Source: Bin87 sp965217175 (lineage in GTDB: Bacteria > Chloroflexota > Dehalococcoidia > Lucifugimonadales > UBA3495). From it: a stretch of 64,000 nt of DNA. Where the stretch lies: the NCBI GenBank assembly GCA_965217175.1, contig OZ244251.1:3038001-3102000 (forward strand). Direction: 5' to 3'. Shown here piece after piece: positions 9,199-18,202 of the stretch; position 1 is the first letter of the stretch; the number at the start of each line of letters is the position of its first letter. The notes beneath the pieces were generated by a model. That model did no database searches and had not been told where the DNA came from. It worked only from the letters and a program-made list of their open reading frames with translations. Position numbers and translations under genes: made by a program.

Positions 9199-10014
9199 CT
9201 AGTCGTCACTGGGCTTGCGACCCTTGCGGTCGAGGAAATCAGCGAAGCCTTCCTCTACGGACAGACCCTTGAAGCGGCTTGACCGTCCCATAATCTCGTT
9301 GCGATATTGCTCTTCAATGGGCAGGCCGGAATGTTCGAGCAGTAATTGCTTGATGTTAGCCAGGCCTTCCACCCGGTTGCGAGCCATGCCGGCGGCGATG
9401 TCCAGCGCTTTGTCCATCAGTTCTTCGGACGAGAACAGGTGGTTAATCAGCCCCATGTGATAGGCCTCATCGGCAAATACTTCACGTCCGCTGAGCAACA
9501 GTTCCTTGGCACGGTGGATGCCGACCAACTGTGGGAGGCTCCACGTGGCGTTCATCTGGCCGTAGTTGACTGCCAGGAAACGGAAACTGGTTTTTTCGCA
9601 GCCGACCAGGAAATCGAGGCTGGTGGCCAGCACTGTCCCACCGCCGTAGCACAGACCGTTGACGGCTCCGATCAGAGGTTTGCTGCAGGTATGCAGGTGC
9701 CAAGTGTATTGAGAGCGCTCCCGCTGGCCTCCCTCGCGCTGTTCCGGGCTGAATTCCCGGTTCTCGTGGATGTCTGCGCCGGCCGAGAACGCCCGCTCCC
9801 CGGCTCCGGTGATGATGATTGCTCCGACGCTGTCATCGTTTTCAAAATCGGTGATCGCCTGGTCCAGTTCGCGCACCAGCTGCAGGTTGAGCGCGTTGAG
9901 AACCTCGGGGCGATTGAGTGTAACTACTCCGATATGGGTTTCCACCTCGTTTCGGCCCATCATGATGGGACGGGTCACCGTATCGGTCTTGATGCAGGCG
10001 TACGTAGTAACCAT
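9199..10014 (-). CDS. Enoyl-CoA hydratase/isomerase family protein
   Basis: The 271-residue protein is a crotonase-fold enzyme. GVVTLNRPEVLNALN and AFSAGADIHE form the first oxyanion element, and GAVNGLCYGGGTVL the second. Family members hydrate or isomerise acyl-CoA esters. The Glu pair of classical hydratases is not clear: the second region reads FLAVNYGQMNATWSLPQLVG. A different acyl-CoA reaction is therefore possible. ATG 10014 is preceded by AGGAACT. Confidence 0.85.
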   Translation of the reverse strand: MVTTYACIKTDTVTRPIMMGRNEVETHIGVVTLNRPEVLNALNLQLVRELDQAITDFENDDSVGAIIITGAGERAFSAGADIHENREFSPEQREGGQRERSQYTWHLHTCSKPLIGAVNGLCYGGGTVLATSLDFLVGCEKTSFRFLAVNYGQMNATWSLPQLVGIHRAKELLLSGREVFADEAYHMGLINHLFSSEELMDKALDIAAGMARNRVEGLANIKQLLLEHSGLPIEEQYRNEIMGRSSRFKGLSVEEGFADFLDRKGRKPSDD

Positions 10015-10162
10015 AGTTCCTTCCTAAGCCATAGACGGGACGAGGAGAGCGACTGGATGATCGTCCCGCACTGGAGGTTGATTTGCGGGGGCCATTATAA
10101 CGGGGTTCGCGTTGGGCGGGTAGTGCGGGCAGTATGGGGGAGTGTGCAGGTGCAGCTGTAAG

Positions 10163-11581
10163 TCAGCACACCGGCGGGCGATGGTGGCCCCACGGCCGGG
10201 CTTCCTCAAATGCTGCCATTGCGCGCAAAACCCGGCCTTCCGCACCCGATGGGCCCACGATGTGCAGGCCGACGGGAAGGCCATCAGCAGAGAACCCGCA
10301 GGGTACGCTGGCCGCAGTTTGCCCACTCATGTTGATCGGGAATGTGAACGGCAGATATCCCCACCAGGGTTCTACGTCGCGCCCGGCGATGACGGTGGGG
10401 TGTTGTCCGATAGGGAATGCAGTTACGGCCATGGCCGGCGTCAACAGAATGTCGTAGTTGTTGAAGAAATCGGCAAAGCGGCGTTTGAGCCGGTCGACAT
10501 AGGCCAGGGCGCGGGACAATTCCGCGGCTGATAGTTTGGAGGCAACGTCAAAGGTCTGTCGCACATACTGGGTGAACTCGTCGCGGCGTTCCGGGTACAA
10601 ACTTTCATAGGAAGTGTACGAGGCTGTACCGAAAACGGTGGCGAACGCCGGGAATGGATCGCCTTCGATCTCGGGAGCGGCTTCTTCGACCGTCGCGCCC
10701 ATATCCTGAAAGACCTGGGCGGCCGATCGGGTAATCTGCACCACCTCGGGATCAACCGCTGCGTAGCCGAAATCCTCGCTCCAGGCGACGCGCCAACCGC
10801 TGACGCCTCCTTCCAGAGCGGCCAGATAATCGGGCGGCTGGTCGGTGAGAGTATTGGGATCGCGGGAATCAGGTCCTGAGAGCACCTGGAGCAGGAGCGC
10901 GGTGTCGCGAACAGAACGGCTCATGGGGCCAGACTGGGAGAAATGATTGGCCGCCGGGCCGCCGTAGCCTCCGAATCGTGGCACACGGCCCTGTGAGGGT
11001 TTGATGCCCGTTACGCCGCTGAAGCTCGACGGTATTCGGATGCTGCCTCCGCCGTCGCTGCCGGTCGCCAGGGTGCAAAGTCCTGAGATCAGCGCCGCCG
11101 CTGCGCCGCCGCTGCTTCCGCCGGGAGTGTAATCGGTGTTCCAGGGATTGCGGCAAGGATCGCTGACCAGGTTTTCAGTAGTGCCCGACTGGCCGAACTC
11201 GGGAGTGTTGGTTTTGCCCAGGATTATGCCGCCGGCGGCCTTGACCCGTTCCACCACGATGGAATCGATGTCCGGAACCCGGTCTCGGAAGATGGCAGAA
11301 CCGAGAGTCGTGGTGACTCCTTTAGTCATCTCCAGGTCCTTGATGGATACGGGGACGCCATGGAGCGGCCCGAGGGCATCTCCGCGCTGCACCGCCGCGT
11401 CGGCGTCGCTGGCGGCGGCGGTGGCTTCGTCGTGGCAGACGGTCAGGTAGGCGCTGAGCTGAGGATTGAGTTGGTCGATCCGGTCCAGAAACAATCTGGT
11501 CAGTTCGGCCGCGGATATTTCACGGTCGGCAATCATGCGCCGGATGTCAATGGCCGATGCAAAGGCTAGTTCAGAATCCAT
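10163..11581 (-). CDS. Amidase signature (AS) family amidase
   Basis: The 472-residue protein has the AS-family Ser-Ser-Lys triad: Lys in PVSIKDLEM (about 82), and the Gly/Ser-rich signature TPGGSSGGAAAALISGL followed by GSDGGGSIRIPSSFSG. It is most like stand-alone amidases; the C-terminus (NMSGQTAASVPCGF) is typical of those rather than GatA, and no gatB/C is nearby. ATG 11581 is preceded by CAGGAGACGTGCC. It is divergent from the AcoX-like gene with about 118 bp between. Confidence 0.88.
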   Translation of the reverse strand: MDSELAFASAIDIRRMIADREISAAELTRLFLDRIDQLNPQLSAYLTVCHDEATAAASDADAAVQRGDALGPLHGVPVSIKDLEMTKGVTTTLGSAIFRDRVPDIDSIVVERVKAAGGIILGKTNTPEFGQSGTTENLVSDPCRNPWNTDYTPGGSSGGAAAALISGLCTLATGSDGGGSIRIPSSFSGVTGIKPSQGRVPRFGGYGGPAANHFSQSGPMSRSVRDTALLLQVLSGPDSRDPNTLTDQPPDYLAALEGGVSGWRVAWSEDFGYAAVDPEVVQITRSAAQVFQDMGATVEEAAPEIEGDPFPAFATVFGTASYTSYESLYPERRDEFTQYVRQTFDVASKLSAAELSRALAYVDRLKRRFADFFNNYDILLTPAMAVTAFPIGQHPTVIAGRDVEPWWGYLPFTFPINMSGQTAASVPCGFSADGLPVGLHIVGPSGAEGRVLRAMAAFEEARPWGHHRPPVC

Positions 11582-11699
11582 GGCACGTCTCCTGCGATTA
11601 GGTTTGAGCCGCTACCCCGAATATGCGGGGGTATGGTGTATAGTAATCGACCTGTACACGGGTCATTCTAGCATCGGGAAAGGCTAAGGGCGCACTGAA

Positions 11700-12710
11700 A
11701 TGGCCACCGTAGGAATCATCGCCAACCCGGCTGCCAGCAAGGACATCCGACGTCTGGTTGCACAGGGTCGAGTTGTTCCCGACTGGGAAAAGGTAAACAT
11801 CGTGCGGCGGGTGCTGATTGGCTTGCAATCCACCGGCGTAACGAAGGTACTGGCAATGCCCGACAGCGGCAACCTGTGTCGGCGCGCCGCCGATGATGCC
11901 GACGTGGAGTTGGCAGTTGAGATGCTGCCAATGTCGCCGCACTATACGGAAGGCGACACGATGCGGGCGGCTGCGGCCATGGCCGAACAGGGCGTTGGAT
12001 GCCTGGTTACGCTGGGCGGAGACGGAACCAATCGCGCGGTGGCGGTCGGTACCAACCAGGTGCCGATAGTCGCGATATCGACCGGAACCAACAACATTTT
12101 CCCGGTTATGGTGGAGGGCACTCAGGCCGGTATTGCCGCAGGAATCGTGGCATCGGGCTGGCTGGACTCTCAGGACACGTCGGTGATAAGCAAAACGCTT
12201 CAAGTCGCCGTGAACGGGCAACCCGCCGACCTGGCGTTGGTGGACGTGGCGATCTCGCGGGAGAGGTTTGTTGCTTCCCGGGCCATTTGGGATATGGATA
12301 CGGTGTATGAAGTGTTTCTGACCCGTGCTGAACCCGCTGGAATCGGCCTGTCTTCGGTGGGCGGTCGGCTGCGCCCTTTGTCGATGGGCGAGGTGGGGGG
12401 ATTGCGGTACCGGCCTGGTCTTCCCGACGGCGACGAAGTGGCGTCGGTGTGGGCGACCACGGTGATTGCTCCGGTGGCGCCCGGTTTGGTGAAACCGGTG
12501 GCAATCGCCGACTGGGGTTTGTTGCAAGAAGGTGTGCCGGTGGACCTGGAACCCAGGCACTGCACGGTGGCTCTGGACGGAGAACGCACGTTGATGATAA
12601 CGCCGAACGACCGCGTTCAGATCGTGCTGGCTCGCAACGGGCCGCCGGTGGTACAGGTACAGCGAACGTTGCGGCGGGCTGCCGAAAAAGGACTGTTTGG
12701 CGCTGCATAA
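11700..12710 (+). CDS. AcoX/ATP-NAD kinase-like protein
   Basis: The 336-residue protein belongs to the NAD-kinase/AcoX superfamily. It begins VGIIANPAASKDIRRLVAQG and carries the core motif VTLGGDGTNRAVA, with ISTGTNN in place of the NTDF-type loop. AcoX members sit in acetoin and related clusters with unclear activity. No acetoin dehydrogenase genes are beside it, so the substrate is open. The downstream TSUP gene starts 27 bp later and is probably cotranscribed. Confidence 0.8.
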   Translation: MATVGIIANPAASKDIRRLVAQGRVVPDWEKVNIVRRVLIGLQSTGVTKVLAMPDSGNLCRRAADDADVELAVEMLPMSPHYTEGDTMRAAAAMAEQGVGCLVTLGGDGTNRAVAVGTNQVPIVAISTGTNNIFPVMVEGTQAGIAAGIVASGWLDSQDTSVISKTLQVAVNGQPADLALVDVAISRERFVASRAIWDMDTVYEVFLTRAEPAGIGLSSVGGRLRPLSMGEVGGLRYRPGLPDGDEVASVWATTVIAPVAPGLVKPVAIADWGLLQEGVPVDLEPRHCTVALDGERTLMITPNDRVQIVLARNGPPVVQVQRTLRRAAEKGLFGAA

Positions 12711-12737
12711 CACGAGCGACCGGATAGTATTTCGCTG

Positions 12738-13478
12738 ATGCTCAGCGGTCTGGAATTAATCATCGGCCTGGTGATGGTGTTCCTGGGTTCCCTGGTATTG
12801 GGAACGATCGGTTTTGGGTTGGGCATGGTGGCAATGCCGGTACTGCTGCTGATTCTGGCGCCGCAGGAAACGGTGGTCATCATCAACGCGATGATTGTTC
12901 TGACGGCCGGGTTGACGTTGGCACAAACCTGGCGACACCTCAAACTGAGGGAAACCTGGCCGTTCGTGGTTGCCGGGTTGCCTCCCATCCCCATTGCCGT
13001 CGTGTTGCTGGACTCTGCCGACCCAGTGGTTTTGCGCCTGGTAATTATCGGGCTGATACTGACATTGGGAGTGATGAGCCTATTTCAGTTGCGGTTGCCG
13101 GGAGCGAGACGCAAATTGGCTGCCCCGGTGTGTGGTTTTATCACCACCCTGCTGGTTGCGACGTTGGGCGTGGGAGGACCGCTGGCCGGGCTTTATTCCA
13201 TCGAGCAGGGTTGGTCGCGGGACGCCATCCGCGGTACGCTGGCGCTATATTTCGTTCTGGCGACGACGCTGGCGTTGGCGCTCTATGCCGTCGTGGGTCT
13301 GGTACCACGCGAGACGGCGCAAAATGCGGGTGTACTGGCCCCGGCGGCGATATTGGGTTCGGCAGCGGCAGCCGTGGTCGCGCGCCGCATGACATCAGTA
13401 GTCTTCCGCTATGCGGTGTTGGCGATTACCATCGGCGGGAGCATTTCCCTGTTAATCAGGGAAGCGGTTCGGTTGTGA
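12738..13478 (+). CDS. TSUP (TauE/SafE) family membrane transporter
   Basis: The 246-residue integral membrane protein has seven or eight hydrophobic helices. The TauE/SafE pattern starts LVLGTIGFGLGMVAMP and the second half mirrors it with LLVATLGVGGPLAGLYSIEQG. The family exports sulfite, sulfoacetate or other small organosulfur or organic anions. The substrate cannot be set from sequence. Confidence 0.85.
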   Translation: MLSGLELIIGLVMVFLGSLVLGTIGFGLGMVAMPVLLLILAPQETVVIINAMIVLTAGLTLAQTWRHLKLRETWPFVVAGLPPIPIAVVLLDSADPVVLRLVIIGLILTLGVMSLFQLRLPGARRKLAAPVCGFITTLLVATLGVGGPLAGLYSIEQGWSRDAIRGTLALYFVLATTLALALYAVVGLVPRETAQNAGVLAPAAILGSAAAAVVARRMTSVVFRYAVLAITIGGSISLLIREAVRL

Positions 13479-13607
13479 ACGTTTCAACCGCCGGTTGACA
13501 CGTCGCTGGCACTCCTCGCCATGACCAGGGCGTACCCCCGGCCATATAGTCCGACGACCCTGCGGTAACCGGTGCTAAACTTGTCGCTTTGAGAATTTTG
13601 TTGCCCA

Positions 13608-14711
13608 ATGGAGAAGTCATTGACCCGACACTGGCTAATCACCCTCCAACTCGGAATAATCGTGGCGTTGGTGTACCTCTTTGTGGTCGGCATAGGGGCG
13701 ATGGGACACGGCTTCATGCTGTTGGGCGAGGAGTTTTCAGACTCGATCATCAGGGCAACCGAGTCACCTTTTGTCGCATTGTTCGTTGGGATTTTAGCCA
13801 CTTCCCTGGTTCAAAGCTCGTCAACCACCACGTCAATTATTGTCGGTCTGGTGGCTGGTGGGGCGCTGTCGACACAGGGGGCTATTTTCATGGTGATGGG
13901 TACGAACATCGGTACTACCATCACAAGCACCATCGTGTCGCTAGCTCACATAACACGGTCCGACGACTTCCGACGTACGTTTGCAGCGGCGACGGTTCAC
14001 GACTTTTTCAACTTTATGGCGGTGGCCGTTTTGTTTCCGGTGGAGCTGGCCACCGGTCTCCTGACGAAGATTTCCACCGTGCTGGCAGGTACGGTGGCGG
14101 GTTTGGGTGGGCTGAAACTCGGGGATCCGATCGGCGACGCCACCACGCCAGTGGTCCGGGCGCTGGCTGGATTGACGGAACAGAACGGCGCCCTGCTCCT
14201 GATCGTGGCTGCCATCCTGACCATCGGTACGCTGCTGGCGATCGTGCGGGTGTCCAGGAGATTGGTTTATGGACGCATCGAATCTGTATTCAGCGAACAC
14301 CTATTCAGGAGTTCAGGACGGTCCATGCTGCTGGGTGCGGGAATCACGGTACTGGTACAGAGCAGCTCGATTTCTACGTCCCTGGTCATTCCGCTGGTTG
14401 GGGCCGGCTTGTTGAACCTGACCCAAGTCTTTCCCTATACACTTGGCGCAAACATCGGTACAACCGTCACGGCGAATCTCGTGGCTCTCTCCACGGGCAA
14501 CGCTGCAGCGGTCACGGTTTCTCTAGCCCATCTGCTTTTCAATGTGTTTGGGATTTGCCTGATCTGGCCGGTAGGGAAGGTGCGCCGGATTCCCATTTTA
14601 TTGGCGGAAAGAATGTCGGCAGCCACGATGCGCACTCGTTTGGCGCCGGTTATTTACATCGTGCTGGCCTTTTTCGCTCTGCCGTTCGTTGCCATACTGG
14701 TCTGGGATTAA
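13608..14711 (+). CDS. Na/Pi cotransporter family protein
   Basis: The 367-residue membrane protein has the two inverted half-repeats of the Na+/phosphate symporter II (PF02690-type) family. Each carries a QSSS motif (LVQSSSTTTSIIVG and VLVQSSSISTSLVIP) and a following GxNIGTT (MGTNIGTTITS, LGANIGTTVTA). It imports phosphate or a similar anion with sodium. It lacks the C-terminal PhoU-like domain found in longer relatives. Confidence 0.88.
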   Translation: MEKSLTRHWLITLQLGIIVALVYLFVVGIGAMGHGFMLLGEEFSDSIIRATESPFVALFVGILATSLVQSSSTTTSIIVGLVAGGALSTQGAIFMVMGTNIGTTITSTIVSLAHITRSDDFRRTFAAATVHDFFNFMAVAVLFPVELATGLLTKISTVLAGTVAGLGGLKLGDPIGDATTPVVRALAGLTEQNGALLLIVAAILTIGTLLAIVRVSRRLVYGRIESVFSEHLFRSSGRSMLLGAGITVLVQSSSISTSLVIPLVGAGLLNLTQVFPYTLGANIGTTVTANLVALSTGNAAAVTVSLAHLLFNVFGICLIWPVGKVRRIPILLAERMSAATMRTRLAPVIYIVLAFFALPFVAILVWD

Positions 14712-14740
14712 CCCCGGCAATCGTACCTGGCTGGCCGGGG
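14712..14740 (+). terminator. Possible terminator hairpin after the Na/Pi gene
   Basis: CCCCGGC (14712-14718) pairs with GCCGGGG (14734-14740) directly after the TAA. The loop is long (15 nt) and no T-run follows, so this is weak evidence. Confidence 0.3.
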
Positions 14741-14935
14741 TCAATGGTTTCAGATAGGTGCGGGTAACCTACCGCGACCGACTGGTGTCTGATAATCCTC
14801 TGAGACAAGCATCGGAAACCGTGCGCGCCCAACGCGATCGCCCGGTCTCTACGTATTGACGACGCCCTCGCTAACTACTGTTCAGAGTAGCGCCAGGGCA
14901 TCGATTTCGAGGACAAGGATGGCGAGGTTAAGGTT

Positions 14936-15856
14936 TTACGTTGAGAGGTCGTGGAACGCGGTCAACGCCGCGGTAATCCCGTCTCCGACGGCGGCTCCCA
15001 ACTGACGGGTGGATTCGGCGCGGGCGTCGCCACAGACGTACACCTTTGGTATGTTGGTGCGCATGTGCAGGTCGGCGTAAACGTGGCCGAGTTCGTCCAT
15101 GTCCAGGATGTTCCTCAAGTACTCGGTATTGGGATGGAAACCAACGTACACGAACGCGGCTGCAGTTGGGTAGTCGTAGATCTCGTCTGTTTTAAGGTTC
15201 TTCACGCGGATGGCTTCCAGCACGCCGTTGCCGACGAACTCTTCGACTACGTGGCTCCACAGCCACTTGTACTTGGGGTTCGCGAAAGCGCGGTCCTGCA
15301 GCACCTTGGTGGCGCGCAGCTCGTCCCGCCGATGGATAATCGTAACTGAGTTGCAGATGCCGGTAAGGTAGAAGCTCTCGTCCATTGCAGAGTCGCCGCC
15401 GCCTATCACCACGACGTCCTGGCCGCGGAAAAAGTTGCCATCGCAAACGGCGCAATAGGAAACACCGCGTCCGCTGAATTCGTCCTCACCTCGGGCGCCA
15501 AGCTTGTTGTGAGAACCACCGGTCGCGATTATCAGGGCGCGCGCGGTGAAATCCCCTTCAGACGTACGGATCAGTTTTCGATCCTCGTTCAGGTTTTCCA
15601 CTCCCTCGATTTCGGCAAATTCCAATTTCGCACCGAAGCGGTCGGCCTGGTTGTACATCTCTTCCGCCAGGGCCTGGCCTTTTACGCCTTCTCTGAAACC
15701 GGGATAGTTTTCTATTTCATCGGTTATCAGGAGTTGCCCACCGGGACCGATGCTCTCGATCATGACGGTGCTGAGCATTGCTCGGGTGGAGTAAAGGCCG
15801 GCAGAAAGGCCGGCGGCGCCGGCGCCGAGGATGACAACGTCGTAGTCATTTGCCAT
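14936..15856 (-). CDS. trxB: Thioredoxin reductase
   Basis: The 306-residue flavoprotein has FAD-binding ILGAGAAGLSAGLYSTRA, the redox pair in SYCAVCDGNFF, an NADPH-binding VVIGGGDSAMDES and the C-terminal FAD motif VYVCGDARAE. This is the standard length of bacterial low-molecular-weight TrxR. It reduces thioredoxin with NADPH in the cytoplasm. ATG 15856 is preceded by CAGGAGGAACCACTCCA. It lies just downstream of the epimerase gene on the same strand. Confidence 0.92.
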   Translation of the reverse strand: MANDYDVVILGAGAAGLSAGLYSTRAMLSTVMIESIGPGGQLLITDEIENYPGFREGVKGQALAEEMYNQADRFGAKLEFAEIEGVENLNEDRKLIRTSEGDFTARALIIATGGSHNKLGARGEDEFSGRGVSYCAVCDGNFFRGQDVVVIGGGDSAMDESFYLTGICNSVTIIHRRDELRATKVLQDRAFANPKYKWLWSHVVEEFVGNGVLEAIRVKNLKTDEIYDYPTAAAFVYVGFHPNTEYLRNILDMDELGHVYADLHMRTNIPKVYVCGDARAESTRQLGAAVGDGITAALTAFHDLST

Positions 15857-15904
15857 TGGAGTGGTTCCTCCTGTTGATATTGTACAAAATTGAAGCGGGG
15901 CGAT

Positions 15905-16885
15905 TTACGGGCGCCGGGGGTCAGGAGTTAGCCTCACCCGCGTGGGACGCCTGGTGAGGGCTGAACGAATGTGGTCTACCGTTCGTTGCAGACCATCCTC
16001 CAACGACACAGTGGGCTCCCACCGCAATTCCTGAGACGCGCGGGTGGCGTCCAGGGCGATGCGGAAAACTTCGCCGTGGCGCAGTGGTTGATGGTGGGCT
16101 TCTTCGGGGAAGCCGGTATATTCTCGCAGAAGGTCGTAGATGCGATTGATGGTTACACCGACGCCGGTACCAATATTGTACGTTCTGCCGTCGCCGTTAT
16201 TTACGGAAGCCAGGTTGGCTTCCACCACATCGGAGACGTAAACGAAATCGCGTTCCTGCTCACCGGTTCCGTAGATAGTGGGGCAAACACCCTCCAGCAT
16301 CATGCCGGTGAAGATGGCGACCACACCGGCCTCTCCGTGGGGATTCTGGCCGGGCCCATATACATTAGCGTAACGGAGAATCGTGTAATCCAGGCCGTAG
16401 TCCTGATTGAAGTGTTCCAGGTAAAGTTCGCCTACCCGTTTGGACAGGCCGTACGGCGTCAATGGCTTAACCGGTGTTGACTCGTCGCAGGGTATGGATG
16501 CGGGGTTGCCGTAAATAGCGCCGCCGGTGGAGGAAAAAACGATCTTTTCTACCCCGGCTGCGGCGCAGGCGGATATAAGCCGCACCGTACCCACGATGTT
16601 GGAGTCGGCGTCTGCCACCGGGTTGATAGACGATTCCCGTACGCTGCTCTGGGCAGCAAGGTGAAACACTATTTCCGGGCGTTCGCGCTGAATGATCTGG
16701 TCAATCTTGGGATCGTTGATCCCGGCGTGGTAGAACGTGGCGTGATGGTTGACGTCCCGCAGATGACCGGAGCTGAGGTTGTCGACGATGGCGACGGCGT
16801 AGGAGTTTTCCAAAAGGCCGGTGACCAGGTGCGATCCGATAAAGCCGGCGCCGCCAGTGACCAGTACTTTGGTGGGTTCTGCCAT
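15905..16885 (-). CDS. NAD-dependent epimerase/dehydratase (UDP-glucose 4-epimerase-like)
   Basis: The 326-residue extended SDR has VTGGAGFIGSHLVTGLL, Ser-Thr in FSSTGGAIYG and the YxxxK pair in TPYGLSKRVGE. YANVYGPGQ and the later sugar-nucleotide region match the GalE-type epimerases. It probably interconverts a nucleotide sugar for envelope glycans. No glycan gene cluster surrounds it, so the exact sugar is unknown. Confidence 0.85.
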   Translation of the reverse strand: MAEPTKVLVTGGAGFIGSHLVTGLLENSYAVAIVDNLSSGHLRDVNHHATFYHAGINDPKIDQIIQRERPEIVFHLAAQSSVRESSINPVADADSNIVGTVRLISACAAAGVEKIVFSSTGGAIYGNPASIPCDESTPVKPLTPYGLSKRVGELYLEHFNQDYGLDYTILRYANVYGPGQNPHGEAGVVAIFTGMMLEGVCPTIYGTGEQERDFVYVSDVVEANLASVNNGDGRTYNIGTGVGVTINRIYDLLREYTGFPEEAHHQPLRHGEVFRIALDATRASQELRWEPTVSLEDGLQRTVDHIRSALTRRPTRVRLTPDPRRP

Positions 16886-17113
16886 CGTGAAAGATCCTTT
16901 TTACGGAACAATAGTGTTGGAGAGTCCTTATCTATCGTAATTCAAACCCGTAAATGCGGCAACCGGTGGTAACGGTGCGGATTTTGCGGCGCAGCAAAGG
17001 CTCTGGTTGATGCCGGCACCATTGACAACCGTAGGTTAGATGGTGTATCAATTTGCTACTGCAAGCGATAGCCGGCGGTGGTGCCGGTAACCTGGTTTCA
17101 GGAGGAGAATTCG

Positions 17114-17365
17114 ATGCCAGACATTTACTACGCCAGGCCCAGCAACTTCCTGTCCGACCCGCGTGATAAGACTATCATCGTGGGGGAGTCGGAAAACGAA
17201 GTACTCCAGAAGATGTATGAGTATCTCAACAGTCCGGCGGCCCAGGAGCGCTACCCCGGCGTTGGAGACCCCACGGAGCTGGAGAACAACATCCGGACGT
17301 GCATTTTCAAGAAGGGAACCAAGGCCATCCATAACAGGCCTCCAGATGCTGCACCGGTGAAATAA
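17114..17365 (+). CDS. Small conserved-looking hypothetical protein
   Basis: The 83-residue soluble protein begins MPDIYYARPSNFLSDPRDK and contains NEVLQKMYEYLN. No family is recognised. It is very likely expressed: ATG 17114 follows a strong GGAGGAG and a near-perfect terminator hairpin lies 18 bp after the stop. Confidence 0.65.
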   Translation: MPDIYYARPSNFLSDPRDKTIIVGESENEVLQKMYEYLNSPAAQERYPGVGDPTELENNIRTCIFKKGTKAIHNRPPDAAPVK

Positions 17366-17383
17366 CTCTCAGCATCGACCGTT

Positions 17384-17427
17384 GAAAAGAGAGCCCCCAT
17401 CCGAAATCAAATGGGGGCTCTCTTTTC
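17384..17427. terminator. Strong bidirectional-type terminator hairpin
   Basis: GAAAAGAGAGCCCCCAT (17384-17400) pairs perfectly over 17 bp with 17411-17427, with a 10-nt loop. The stem ends in TCTTTTC on the + strand and its mirror on the - strand. It closes the small gene at 17114. No gene on the - strand ends here. Confidence 0.85.
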
Positions 17428-17512
17428 AGGTGTGCCTGGCGATGGGACGCGGCCCCCGGTGAGGGGATCACCGGTTGCGGCGCCGGCAACCCAACGTTAT
17501 ACTCCGATTATC

Positions 17513-18202
17513 ATGACGCTGAACCCGGATGACCACCCGACTTCGGCCGGAGTCGAGCTCGCGTTGTTCCCATTGAACAACGTGGTGCTGTTCCCCGGGA
17601 TGCCGTTGCCGTTGCACATCTTTGAGGAACGCTACAAGGAGATGATTGGGGCGTGCGTGGATAGCGACGAACCTTTCGGTGTGCTGCTGATCAGGGAAGG
17701 CGCTGAAGTCGGAGAGGCGGCAACTCCCCATTCCATCGGGACCACGGCCCGCATTTCCCAGGTGCAACGGTTGCAGGAAGGACGGCTGAATATTCTGACC
17801 CGCGGAGAAAGGCGGTTCGAATTGTTGGCCACGTTGCAAACCACTCCGCACATGGTTGGGCTGGTCCGGTTTCTGGAAGACGAAGAGGGTGAGGTATCGG
17901 CGGAGACGCTAGCCGGCGTGCAAGAAGAATTCATAAAGCTACAGCGTCAACTCACTGCGATGGCAGGTGGCTGGGACCGCGAGATAAATGCGCCGGATGA
18001 TGCCATTGCGCTGGCACGGGCGGCCTGCACGACGCTGGCCGTGAGCCTGCCGACGCCCCCGGACGTGCGGCAATCTCTGCTGGAGACTGTTACGGCGGGG
18101 GCGCAACTGGATAGGCTATTGACGTTGATGGGTCAGGCCAACCGGATCGTCAGCGAACAGGTGGAGCAAAACACCCCGTTCAAGGGACCACGCCTCAATT
18201 AG
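17513..18202 (+). CDS. LON substrate-binding-domain protein
   Basis: The 229-residue protein is only the N-terminal domain of Lon, without the ATPase and protease parts. Visible motifs are ELALFPLNNVVLFPGMPLPL, HIFEERYKEM and LNILTRGERRFEL. A helical C-terminal part follows. Stand-alone LON-domain proteins are common; their role, perhaps peptide or partner binding, is not settled. I chose ATG 17513 because homology starts just after it. The last 8 bp overlap the end of the convergent BtuF-like gene. Confidence 0.85.
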   Translation: MTLNPDDHPTSAGVELALFPLNNVVLFPGMPLPLHIFEERYKEMIGACVDSDEPFGVLLIREGAEVGEAATPHSIGTTARISQVQRLQEGRLNILTRGERRFELLATLQTTPHMVGLVRFLEDEEGEVSAETLAGVQEEFIKLQRQLTAMAGGWDREINAPDDAIALARAACTTLAVSLPTPPDVRQSLLETVTAGAQLDRLLTLMGQANRIVSEQVEQNTPFKGPRLN

